A stretch of 64,000 bases of DNA from Calonectria ilicicola (lineage: Eukaryota; Ascomycota; Sordariomycetes; Hypocreales; Nectriaceae), in assembly GCA_020809705.1 (NCBI GenBank), contig CP085830.1, positions 186,001-250,000 of the forward strand, read 5' to 3'. The notes under the pieces were generated by a model, which did no database searches, was not told the origin of the DNA, and worked only from the letters and a program-made list of their open reading frames with translations. Positions 35,182-44,896 of the stretch are shown here, one piece after another; position 1 is the stretch's first letter, and each line of letters opens with the position of its first letter. The position numbers and the translations under genes are program-made.

Positions 35182-36445
35182 ATGCGTTTCGGTTTCATTG
35201 TTGCAGGCGCTATTGCGGCGTCCTCAGTCTCTGCGCATCCCGGCCATGATCATCACCAAGAATTGGCTGAGCGTGTTGCTGCATTGCAGCATTCGAAGAA
35301 GGACTTGAGCCACTGCGCCGAGAAGATTCGTGCCCGCGGCTTAGAGAAGCGCTCTGTTGACCGTCGTGTTGCTATGGCATCCAAACTTCTCAAGAAGCGC
35401 CATCTTCAAGGTACGAGTTGCAATAATTCCTGTCATGTCCTGGGAAAATGGGGTTTGGTGCTAATATTGAAACCAGGTCGTGATCTGAGTGATCTCCTTG
35501 ACGTCTCTCACCTCTCAACCTCTGAGTACACTCTTGATACTCCAGAGTCGACCATCTTCGCCACCAACAACTCCTGCATTTTGGCTCCCGAAGCCACTGA
35601 GGGGCCGTATTGTAAGTTTGACATTCCACTCCTTCATATAATTAACAGGTTAATAACTGACGCTCTCAAAAAGACGTTTCTGGAGAATATGTTCGTGAGA
35701 ACATCGTCGAAACCCAGACGGGTGTCGATTTGGCTCTAGACTTGCAAGTACTTGACATTGAGACTTGTGAGCCTGTTCCCAACTCGTACCTTGAGATCTG
35801 GCGTAAGTTGAACATAATCTTGTGAACCATTTTGCTATTAGTGTGCGAAATATCTGACAATTCTGGACAGACTGCAACTCCACTGGCGTTTACTCTGGTG
35901 TGAGCTCCGGTGGCGACTACCAGAGTGCTCCAGAGAATCTCGATACCACCTTCATGCGAGGTGTCCAGCCCACTGACGAGGATGGCGTTGCGCAGTTTGA
36001 GACGCTTTTCCCCGGCCACTACTCCGGACGCACTACACACATCCACGTTCTTCTGCATGTCAACGCCACTCCTCTTGCTAATGAAACTATGAGGTCCACC
36101 ACCGCCAGCCACGTAGGCCAGATCTTCTTTGACCAGGATCTTATCACCCAAGTCGAAACACTCAGCCCTTACTCCACCAACACACAAAGCCTTACTACCA
36201 ATGCCCAGGACGGAATTCTCTCTGAAATTGCAAAGACCAGTGACCCTTTTGTGGAATATGTTCTGTTGGGCAACTCTGTCGGTGATGGTCTTCTCGGTTG
36301 GTTCAGCTTTGGTGTCAATACAACTCTGTCTCGAAATGTTAGTGCAGCTGCTACTTACTACGAGGGTGGCGGCCAGGAGAACGAGGGCTCTGGCGGCGGT
36401 GGTCCTGGTGGTCCCGGTGGTCCCGGCGGTCCTCCTCCTTCCTAA
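35182..36445 (+). CDS. Secreted intradiol ring-cleavage dioxygenase-like protein (355 aa)
   Basis: Exons 35182-35410, 35477-35611, 35674-35802 and 35871-36445 encode 355 residues. A signal peptide (MRFGFIVAGAIAASSVSA) is followed by a His-rich stretch (HPGHDHHQ) and a basic propeptide-like region with KR/KKR sites. The catalytic core has GPYYVSGEYVREN (about 120-132), LEIWHCNSTGVYSG joined across intron 3, and PGHYSGRTTHIHV giving Tyr215, His221 and His223 as non-haem Fe(III) ligands, with a further Tyr at about 121-127. The protein ends in a Gly/Pro repeat (GGP units) that is absent from bacterial catechol dioxygenases. Known family members cleave catechols between the hydroxyls; extracellular fungal forms act on lignin- or host-derived aromatics. 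Confidence 0.93.
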
Positions 36446-36816
36446 GTTGCAGTTACAATATTAGCAAGGAGGGACTGGCGGTTGATCAGCTTGTACTTGT
36501 CTAAGAAGCGTCACCGGATATGACACGATCGTAACCAGTGGGGAACATTTAGATAAAATTATTCACATGTACAATCTATTGATCAAAGATTTTTCTAGAA
36601 ATAAGCATAGCTATTCATCATGAAAGTGATTATCCCATTTCTACCCCATCCCTTTGATCTCATAGTTTGAAGAAGCCTGAACACCTAGAGAACATGGCTT
36701 GATGGATGTTCATAGTCTAAATACTAATTGAGTTTGTTCATGAAAAGTTAATTGCTGAAAGACCCAACGATTCTTGGTTGCCCAGCACCTAAACCTTCTA
36801 GCCTTGGTGTTTAAAT
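36446..36816. other. Intergenic between convergent dioxygenase and nitrilase
   Basis: 371 bp of AT-rich 3' flanks. Nothing recognisable. Confidence 0.5.
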
Positions 36817-38036
36817 CTAAGAGGCCGTGTCCAGCGGCGAAATGTATCCAGTTTCCGACCAGGTAAAATTTCCAGCCTTGAGCTTTGCAATAGATTGCTC
36901 ACGATGAGGGACCAAGTCCCCAGTTTCTTGAGGAATGTAGGTTGGGAAGGCCTCATTCATTTGCTGCAACACGCCCCATGAAACTTGAACATCAGAGTCG
37001 TATGTGTCTTCGCTGTAAAGAAGAGTGGCGTTAAGCGTATGGTAGAGAATTGGGTGCTCTTCGAAGCTTGCGTTGGCGCTCATCTCAGCGACAACGTTGG
37101 TCATTGGGTCCATGACAAAGCTGTAACCCACTGCGGGGATCAGGACATATGAACCACTGAGGAATGCATAAGATGCGGTGGCCATCTTGGTGATGTGAGA
37201 TCGGAAGTAAATAGCCTCTGTCTCATCGCCATCATCCAAGACATAGGGAAAGTTGCCAATGTGAAGCTTGGGACGCTGGGCGGCCACAGCAAAAGTCATA
37301 CTAGGGTACCAGTGCCTAATAATTGAATAAGTAAATGTTAATCAACTTTTGTAATCAGGATTCTTACTCTGCGCATTCAAGCATGCCGACCCTTCCAATA
37401 TCAGTGTTAATGACAGTCAAATCATTGATTGTGCCGTCGCTGAAGATGTCTCTCTCTGACCCAGAGGGCCTGAGTTTGTGTCTGTGCCTTACAAGCTCTC
37501 CAGAGGGAGAAATCAGTGCTTGAGCCATGAAGATGTGATCACCTCGCCTCTCGACGAATCCTAGCGCAGTCCAGATGCCAATTTCAATAATGGCGGCAAC
37601 TAGACGATTCCAGTTCTCATCACCAACGACCATGCAGTTATCAATGTACGAAGGAAGATGAGTCACATTCCAGTGGTACAGCTCACGACCTTTGGGGAAT
37701 CTAGCAAAAGATGAGCTTAGAACGGCCTTGAAAGTGGTTGGTGTCTTACCCTGGGAACCACAGTTCTGGAAATGTTACAAGACCTGCACCCTTGTTCTTG
37801 GCCTGTTGGATTAGATCAATACCTTCATCAACCGTTTGGCTAATGTTAAACTCGATCCCGGTCCAATTATGAGTGCCTAGCGGCAGCGGCCAGTTTGGTG
37901 GAGGTGCTCTCACGAGCGCAACCTTGAGCTCTGTCACATTGGCAGGAGCAGAGGTCGGGGCAGAGCAGTCGGCTGCCCCCGACCCTATCAGGGTGGAGAC
38001 ACCGAGACAAAGTAGAAGAGATCGGAGAGTGGCCAT
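36817..38036 (-). CDS. Secreted nitrilase-family hydrolase (372 aa)
   Basis: Exons 38036-37750, 37700-37368 and 37315-36817 encode 372 residues. A signal peptide (MATLRSLLLCLGVSTLIGSGAA) and several N-x-S/T sites point to secretion, unusual since most fungal nitrilases and cyanide hydratases are cytosolic. The catalytic triad is visible: Glu91 in TFPELWFPG, Lys171 in RHKLRPSGSERD and Cys205 in GMLECAEHWYP, the last made contiguous by removal of intron 2. The pattern (RP after Lys, EHW after Cys) is that of true nitrilases and cyanide hydratases rather than amidases. It probably hydrolyses a nitrile to the acid or amide outside the cell; substrate unknown. Confidence 0.92.
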
Positions 38037-39584
38037 GATGTCGAAGCGTAGATCCGAGGAGTGTCAGTGTTGAAGGTACTCTACATGTTCTGGAAGTTGT
38101 CTAATCTTATACTGGGCGGTATCGAATTGAATGATGTTGTTTTAACACAATCTTTTGAACGAATTACGAATGGAAATTGTTATCGGGCAGAAACTCGACG
38201 AAAGAATCTAAGATTTGATAAACGGTCCACCAAGCTAGGGTCCCACCAAATCCGATTCTGTGGGACGGATTAATGTATCTAGACAAAGCCAGCTGATTAA
38301 GAGGTATTGCTAGTTCTTAAGTTTATCTGTAGCCTGTGATTTAATTCCCGGACAGCTTTCAACAATTTCTATGTGCAAACCTGTGATGGAATACGGTAAA
38401 GACACAGCCTCTCGGGTAAATAAAGATCAATGCAATAGGGCTGGCCATCCCCAAACTTCGACGATCAATTTCCAAATCCCCAAATCCCCAAATCCCGCAA
38501 TATGCGATAAGAGAAACATTCCCCGAGGCTAAGTCGTAACCCAAACTGTCGGTATGATATCAGCAGCGCCCCTTTAATTGCAGTATGGTCCATACGGAAA
38601 ATTGGCTTGAAGTAGTATAGATTTGTGGAGCCTTCAGGACTAGCATAAACTCCGAATTTATGGATGGCCTGACGCGATGGATTTTTACATTAGCAAGAAA
38701 ATTGATAACACGACCTTGTCCGCTTTGTCACAAGCTGAACATATCAGCAAATTTCCCAGTAGCTCATAATTATTACACTAAATCCGATAGAAAAATGCCC
38801 TATATCACGGCTTGAGGCTTTTTAAGGCCTTGTTCACATCATCTGAAGGGATTGTCGATTGCGATAACAATGACGGAGGAGCTCCACTATCTAGCATCGC
38901 TGACCAAAAAGCTTCGTTGACGAAAACCAAAAGCAAACCTTCTTTGGCAGCCTGAAATCAATCCAAATCCCACGTGACCTAGAATCAATTCAGTATCTTG
39001 AACATGTGTTGTATCAAAGTGCGCTATGGAATCCTCAAGCTCGCGTTACTTAGCTAACCCGAGTACCACAATCGTCAGTCATTTTCCCCCGTTCCGTCTA
39101 TTCCCAGCTCAGTTTTAGCTCAATGATAAGAATTCATCAATACAGCAACAATTGAGCTAGGAAATTGACGCCATTAAAATAAAACCAGGTAGGATTTTGC
39201 TCATAGTGGGTACTTTGAGTTCGGCAAGGTCGGCGGAGATGCCGTCACGGTAATTCAGCCAGAAATACCGGTACCTACCAGCTAGCTTCAAAATGAGCCA
39301 TCATTGTGGTACAAACAAGCACAAACGTAGTCTGATAAACAAACAAGGGATTCAACTCATACCTACGGTTCGAATTTTCAAGATGCTACATAAAGCTGGT
39401 CTGCGGGCCAAGCTACATGATCTTAAACCCTCTGCCAGCCGGTCCAATCTCATCACATTTGCAATTATTAGCAGATTTTGAACGCTACTGTCAAATTCGA
39501 TCTCAAGAAAGCTCGCTGCATGTCCTCGTGCTATTTTTTTTTTCTATACAATGCTTAATATACAGTCAACTAATACTGTTATTT
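38037..39584. other. Intergenic, nitrilase promoter and 3' flank of ankyrin gene
   Basis: 1.5 kb without a gene. Three perfect tandem copies of CCAAATCC lie at 38472-38495. Confidence 0.45.
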
Positions 39585-41153
39585 TCAAAGTTTTGGTACC
39601 GTTTTGTAGGGATGATCCATGCATCTAATGCCAAACTCAAAGCAAGATGAGCATACAGAAAAGGCACGGCTACAGTCGTCGCAGCTGTAATGAGAAATAC
39701 CATCAGGAATTGTAAGCAAGCAAGCATCACACCAAGACTCAGCGGCGTCAAATGCTACCGGCCCATGCGTTAGAGTCCCTTCCTTCTCCTCCTCCTCAAT
39801 CTCAATTTCCTTCTTTTTTGCTTGTAGAAGAATCATCTGTGCAATCGAATCGTGTCCTTGACGTTGAGCCCACCAGGCGGCAGTGCGCCCGAACCCATCT
39901 CTCATAGCGATGTCTGTATTCTCGGATGAAAGTAGCCTCTGGACTATTTTTTCGTGTCCATTCCTTGCAGCGGCAAACAAGGCAGTTGATCCATGCCAGT
40001 CTCTAGCGTTGATAGAAAACTTTTCTGATTCAATTATTTGCTGGATGGCGGACTCATTGCCAAACATGGCGGCAAGAAACAAAGGTGTGCGGTCTTGCGC
40101 GTCCGGCATAGTCAAGATTTTGTCATCGAGAGACTCAAGGAGAAATTTGACGACATCATGGTGGCCACCCATTGCAGCGCCATGAAGTACTGTCCAACCA
40201 TCTTTTGTGACAAGCATGTTGTTCGCACCGCGATTGTATAAAAACGTTGCCACATCAAGATTCCCGTTGTAACATGCTGCAAACAGTGGAGTCCATCCGT
40301 AGTTATTTGCTACATCAGTGCCCGCTCCCATTTTCAAAAGCACCTTTGCAATCTCCAAATTGCCATTGATGCATGCTCTATGAAGTGGGGTATCTCCATC
40401 ATTGTTTGGAATGGTTATATCTGCTCCTCCTTTGATCAACGTTTTCAGCATACCCAGACGACCTTCTTGGGTAGCCAGATTAAGCGACGTCCACCCATAA
40501 TTATTTGTAGCATTCAAGTCAGGTTTGTGATCTAACAGCAGTTTAACCACTTTGATATAACCACATTTCGAGCTCGAGAGGAGTGGAGTCCATCCTTCAA
40601 TATCTGGGATGGTTATGTTGGCGCCCTTCTTGATTAAAAACTTGGCAATGGACAAATGGCCGTGGCCAGAGGCTAGATTTATTGGGGTCCAGTTGTCGCC
40701 GTTTGCAGCATTAATATCTGCCCCCTTGTCAAGTAGCATCTTGACAATTTCCAAGTGGCCGTATCTTGAGGCTGCTTGGAGTGGAGCCCACCCATGATTA
40801 GTTCCATCAACAACGCTAGCTCCATTTTCAAGCAGGATTTTGACCACGTCCACGTGTCCGTGGACAGATGCTGCATTGAGTGCGGTCCATCCATTGTTAC
40901 TTGCAGCTGTAACAATAGCTCCATTCTTTAGTAAGAATTTGACCACCTCCAGATGGCCTTTTTCAGATGCTGCAAATAAAGGGGTTGATCCGGCGTTTGC
41001 GACATTGACGTCGGCTCCTTGATGTAATATTACTTTGACCAGGTCCAAGTCACCTTTTTTGCATGCAGAATATAATTTAGCTGGTCGTTTATCAACCGAT
41101 TCTTCCCTTTGTTCAGCTCCTGCACTCTCAGCTGTTGGCTTGTTGAGATCCAT
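39585..41153 (-). CDS. Ankyrin-repeat protein with C-terminal ZZ-like zinc finger (522 aa, intronless)
   Basis: One frame of 522 residues. From about residue 25 to 445 there are roughly thirteen consecutive ankyrin repeats (recurring W/xTPLxxAxxxGHxxVVKxLLxxGA). An acidic helix (KKKEIEIEEEEKEG) leads to a C-terminal Cys/His-rich segment with WCDAC, YSCDDC, SVCSSC and RCMDH, which looks like a ZZ-type zinc-binding domain. Ankyrin arrays in moulds serve as protein-interaction scaffolds, sometimes as sensors in NLR-like genes, but no NACHT or NB-ARC domain is present. The high mutual similarity of the repeats suggests recent expansion. Partner unknown. Confidence 0.93.
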   Translation of the reverse strand: MDLNKPTAESAGAEQREESVDKRPAKLYSACKKGDLDLVKVILHQGADVNVANAGSTPLFAASEKGHLEVVKFLLKNGAIVTAASNNGWTALNAASVHGHVDVVKILLENGASVVDGTNHGWAPLQAASRYGHLEIVKMLLDKGADINAANGDNWTPINLASGHGHLSIAKFLIKKGANITIPDIEGWTPLLSSSKCGYIKVVKLLLDHKPDLNATNNYGWTSLNLATQEGRLGMLKTLIKGGADITIPNNDGDTPLHRACINGNLEIAKVLLKMGAGTDVANNYGWTPLFAACYNGNLDVATFLYNRGANNMLVTKDGWTVLHGAAMGGHHDVVKFLLESLDDKILTMPDAQDRTPLFLAAMFGNESAIQQIIESEKFSINARDWHGSTALFAAARNGHEKIVQRLLSSENTDIAMRDGFGRTAAWWAQRQGHDSIAQMILLQAKKKEIEIEEEEKEGTLTHGPVAFDAAESWCDACLLTIPDGISHYSCDDCSRAFSVCSSCFEFGIRCMDHPYKTVPKL

Positions 41154-41766
41154 AGGTGTTGCGTAGTGAGCCAGAAACAGCCTTGAAAATAATAAAACTA
41201 TGCGGTGACTCGAAACAACCTTCTGCTTGCCGCTTTGGGATGGAAATTATTGTTTTCTTACGTGTCGCGACGATGAGGACGGCAGCTGAGTCTTTATATG
41301 ACACTAATCCTTCGAAACTCGCTTACGATGTCGGCGGCCCAGCTAGTGGCAAGCCCCTGAAGGGACTCTTGGCAGAGGCTCATTGATTCAAGCAGGACAC
41401 CTCCAGTTTCACTAACTAGAGACCGTATAGTTATGCACCTGTGCGCCACGCTCAAATGCAGTCACAACCTCACGCCGCGGCGCGATCTATGGGATCTGCA
41501 GCGATTGAAGAAATGATTTGGTCACACCGAGTCACATGTGGGTCGGGTCGCGATACCTTTGCATTGGGCATGGCTGGGATGGCTCATCAGAAATTAAGCG
41601 AGCGAGTAAAAGGGCGAACAGTGTCCAGACATGTGTCTCCCCTGAGATGGTGGCACTCACTGAATATGGGGTCATCCACTCTCAATTTCCTAGCCACTCT
41701 GTTAGATCCAAGCCCCAAACACAAATAATTACAATTATGCAGCCCAACAAACACAAGCTCAAAGAA
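41154..41766. other. Intergenic upstream of ankyrin gene and tRNA-Thr
   Basis: About 0.6 kb. Short frames overlap here but none looks like protein. No gene seen. Confidence 0.45.
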
Positions 41767-41838
41767 GCCCCGTTGGCTCAGTGGTAAAGCGTATCACTAG
41801 TAATGATAAGGTCACTGGTTCGATTCCAGTACGGGGCA
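41767..41838 (+). tRNA. tRNA-Thr(AGT)
   Basis: The acceptor stem GCCCCGT pairs perfectly with ACGGGGC. D arm GGCTCAGTGGTAAAGC, anticodon stem TATCA/TGATA with the 7-nt loop CTAGTAA (anticodon AGT), T arm CTGGTTCGATTCCAG. There is no intron. A T run about 18 nt downstream can terminate Pol III. Confidence 0.94.
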
Positions 41839-42179
41839 GAGCAAACCAAATTTAACTTTTTGGTACCCCCCCGCTTGTAAATGAGCCAGGTCAACCAATC
41901 TGTCCACCCCAATCTGAGTATTCCGAGTGGCATGCTTTCCGTCAATTGATTGCTAAATGTTTTCTGGAAACAGCCACAAAGCCTGCCGTTTTTTTCTTTT
42001 CTTTTTTTATTTTGTGTTGAGTCCTGTCCCCCTTTTACACACTACACACAGACCATGTACCCCCACATGCCAAAAACTTAGCTCCTCTTCTCCATCTCCC
42101 AGCCATTGAATCGACGTCTCCATCTTTCATAGCCGCCATTCAATTATTTATGCGCATGTTATGTTGGATATAATATACC
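41839..42179. promoter_or_regulatory. Intergenic, promoter of C2H2 regulator
   Basis: 341 bp with a CT-rich stretch (about 41990-42010) upstream of the regulator start. No gene. Confidence 0.4.
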
Positions 42180-43397
42180 ATGGATGACGCATCCAAGAGA
42201 TTCAAATGCCGACACCAGGGATGTCATCGCTCATACCAGCGGAGGGAACATCTCTCGCGCCATGAAAAGGATCACAACGACACGCGACCGTTTCAGTGCC
42301 ACTTGTGCCATGCATCATTTAGGAGAAGGTGGGAGAGAGGAAATCCATGCTACTTTTAAGGCCTGTTGTTGACCTTCATGGCTATTTCCAGAGATGTACG
42401 GAATCGCCATGTGACGCTAAGCCATCCGTCATCCAAGCCACAGCCTCTTGATCACACAATGGATCCAGGAGACCATGGGCTAATCGAACTATACTTCCGC
42501 CGAGTTCACCCTCATTGGCCACTGCTTGATGAAGAAACTTTTATCAACACAGCACAGCCTGAACAGCTCGTCCAAGCAGTCTTATTAATGGCGCGCTGGG
42601 TCAAGAATGAGCCCGGGGCCAGAGATGAACTGAAGATAAGACATGATGAGTTGGTTGCTGAAACAGGAAATTCGCTAGTATGTTCCATTTCAAGCAGAAT
42701 CCTGTCGACGCTAATCTTGATACCCAGCTCAACCATACCAGACAAGATTCCGATTGTGCGCGTCCCTGTCTCGAACTGCTTCCAACCTTTCAAGCTGCTC
42801 TTCTTGCGCTGATTCTACTAACTTACCGCAACGTGGATCGGTTTGGACCGTTCATGATGAATACGAAAAATCTTTTCAGAATTTTTCTGCGAGGTGGTTT
42901 CTACTCACAGGCCACGATAGATCTATGTTCCAGCCCAGACATCATGGAGGGATACAAACGGTATGCACAGAGTCCCAATGTGCTTTCGAGAGCATGACGC
43001 GTTGACAATTTCTCCCAGCCTTGCCCTCATTCACTTCAAGGTCTATCTTCATGGCATCAGTCACCTAGTCACAAATTTCCCACAGTACAAACCTATCGAA
43101 TACTTTTCACCTGAAATACTACAAATCACAATTCCCAGTACAAAATTATCATCGGATGCCAGCAATACGGCAACTGAAAATCCGTCCGCGAAAGGATGGT
43201 TAATAGGCAGTATGTTTCGTGCAGAAGGAAAATCATCTATATCTAAAGTACTTCCTGCCTTGGTAGCATGGGATTTCTCTATTGGAATGAGCCTCGGTTG
43301 TTGTCTGACCCGAAACCCCGACGAGAGCTACTTTGACCTGATGCAAAGAATTACGCCAAACCTGTTTCTACATAACAAAGAATTAGAGACAAACTAG
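42180..43397 (+). CDS. C2H2 zinc-finger transcription factor with fungal_trans domain (348 aa, short)
   Basis: Exons 42180-42328, 42392-42677, 42728-42960 and 43019-43397 give 348 residues. Two C2H2 fingers open the protein (residues about 9-31 and 38-60); the second, FQCHLCHASFRRRDVRNRH, is completed only by removing intron 1. A fungal-specific regulatory domain follows with ELYFRRVHPHWPLLDEETF, FQAALLALILLTYRN and RLALIHFKVYLHG. This finger-plus-fungal_trans arrangement is common, but relatives usually run to 600-900 residues; here the frame ends early, so the gene may be truncated or lack detected 3' exons. An apparent stop in exon 3 disappears when the 58-nt intron 42961-43018 is removed. 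It lies just upstream of an NmrA-like gene. Confidence 0.85.
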
Positions 43398-43846
43398 TGC
43401 CCAATAAACCACACAATAATGTATTCTAGTAATTGTCAATCAAAATATCCCGCTCGGCACATGATGACACACACTTTCATTGTGAAAAAAACCGTTGGTA
43501 AATAATCACATATGAGCTCGGATGTTGTTTGTATCCGGGGTCCGAGCATGGTAGATGCGGGGCCAACTCGGCTTTGTCATTTTGGGCATGAAGAAGGCCA
43601 TGTGGGATATCTGCGTCAATGTGGGCATTACCATGTGGGCATTTAAGCTTCTGGCGAATCTCAAAATTTGTCAGCTCCATAATTGGCGAATAGCAATCAA
43701 GACCTGAAAGGACTGGATTCCTATATTAGATGTAAATCTGGCAGTATAATAGTCGCAAGTCGTCTTGAATATTTTGAACACGCACAAGCCATTATCTCGA
43801 AAACTTCCATCTTTATTTACCTTACACTCTTCAAATTTCAACCACA
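43398..43846. promoter_or_regulatory. Intergenic, promoter of NmrA-like gene 2
   Basis: 449 bp AT-rich sequence with a CT/CA-rich leader before the start at 43847. No gene seen. Confidence 0.4.
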
Positions 43847-44896
43847 ATGTCTGTCGTCGCTGTTGCCGGAGGTACTGGAAGCATTGGCCGAGCTCTTGTT
43901 GAAGAGATCGTAGCTAATGGCGAACTGGAGGTCATCATTCTGAGTCGAAAGGTTCGTCAAGTTCAATTTTTGCCTCAAATTATGATAATGTCCTAAATTT
44001 CCATTCATAGGAGAACCCAGAGCTTGAGAAGACTCTTGGCGTGCGCATCCTTGCTGTTGATTATGCTAATGTTGACGCATTGGCCGGAGTCCTTCAAACC
44101 AACAAAGTTCACACTGTTGTTTCCGTCCTTAGCGCCCTTTCGTCACCTGAGAATGAGTTTTTCCTTATTCAGGCTGCAGATCAATCTGAAGTCACTAAAC
44201 GCATGATCACCAGCGTTTGGGGTGTCAAGTACAGGCAAGAACATTCGTGGTTCTCGATTGCTCAGGCAAGACTGGCTGCGTTTGATAAGCTCGAAAAGAC
44301 AAGCCTTGAATGGACAGCTATCTCCAACGGGATGTTCCTCGACTACTGGGGTATGCCCAATATCAAGTCGTACCTCGCACCAATGACATTCGTTCTTGAT
44401 GCCGAAGGTAAAAAGGCTGCCATTCCGGGAACTGGAGAAGTGCCCATGGTTTTTACTTACAGTGGCGATGTGGCCAAATTCACGGCCAAGCTTCTCACTG
44501 TTGAGAAGTGGGACAAGGAGACCTTCATCATCGGAGACAAACTCAATTGGAATGAGTTTGCAGCACTTGCCGAAGAGGTCCGAGGTATGTCAAAATTCTC
44601 ATGGTTTGGTGAATCCTTTCGGGCTAAAGTATTGATTCAAAATAGGTGAAAAGTTTGAAATCGTCTACGATCCCATCGAATTGTTAGAATCTGGCAAAGT
44701 CACGGAGCTTCCAGGCCAGGTTGCGGCTTATCCCTTCTTCCCCAAAGAGGCAATGCAAGCCACTTTGTCACAGTTTGGCAAGCTTTTCGACACAGGTGCC
44801 TTTAACTTCGAGCCTGAGAAGACTCTAAATGATTTGTTCCCCGATATCAAGCCCATGTCGGCCAGGGAAATGCTTGAGAAGCGATGGAAGAACTGA
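43847..44896 (+). CDS. NmrA-like / isoflavone-reductase-like NAD(P)-binding protein 2 (309 aa)
   Basis: Exons 43847-43951, 44011-44584 and 44646-44896 encode 309 residues. The N-terminus VVAVAGGTGSIG is the dinucleotide-binding loop; MITSVWGVKY, VPMVFTYSGDVAKF and TFIIGDKLNWNEFAALAEEV match the NmrA family. It is clearly paralogous to the protein encoded at 28.7 kb: exon 1 has exactly the same length (105 nt) and the same phase-0 intron position, and the C-terminus shares QYPFFPKE/AYPFFPKE. The second intron lies elsewhere, in the last third of the gene. Role (reductase or redox sensor) unknown; the neighbouring C2H2 regulator may be functionally linked. Confidence 0.93.

Noticed and set aside
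35666..36187. 173-codon minus-strand frame opposite the dioxygenase
   Set aside because: Antisense to exons with conserved metal-ligand motifs; no family features.
42961..43018. Apparent frameshift and stop in the C2H2 regulator
   Set aside because: A 58-nt GT-AG intron restores frame and the conserved sequence of the regulatory domain.
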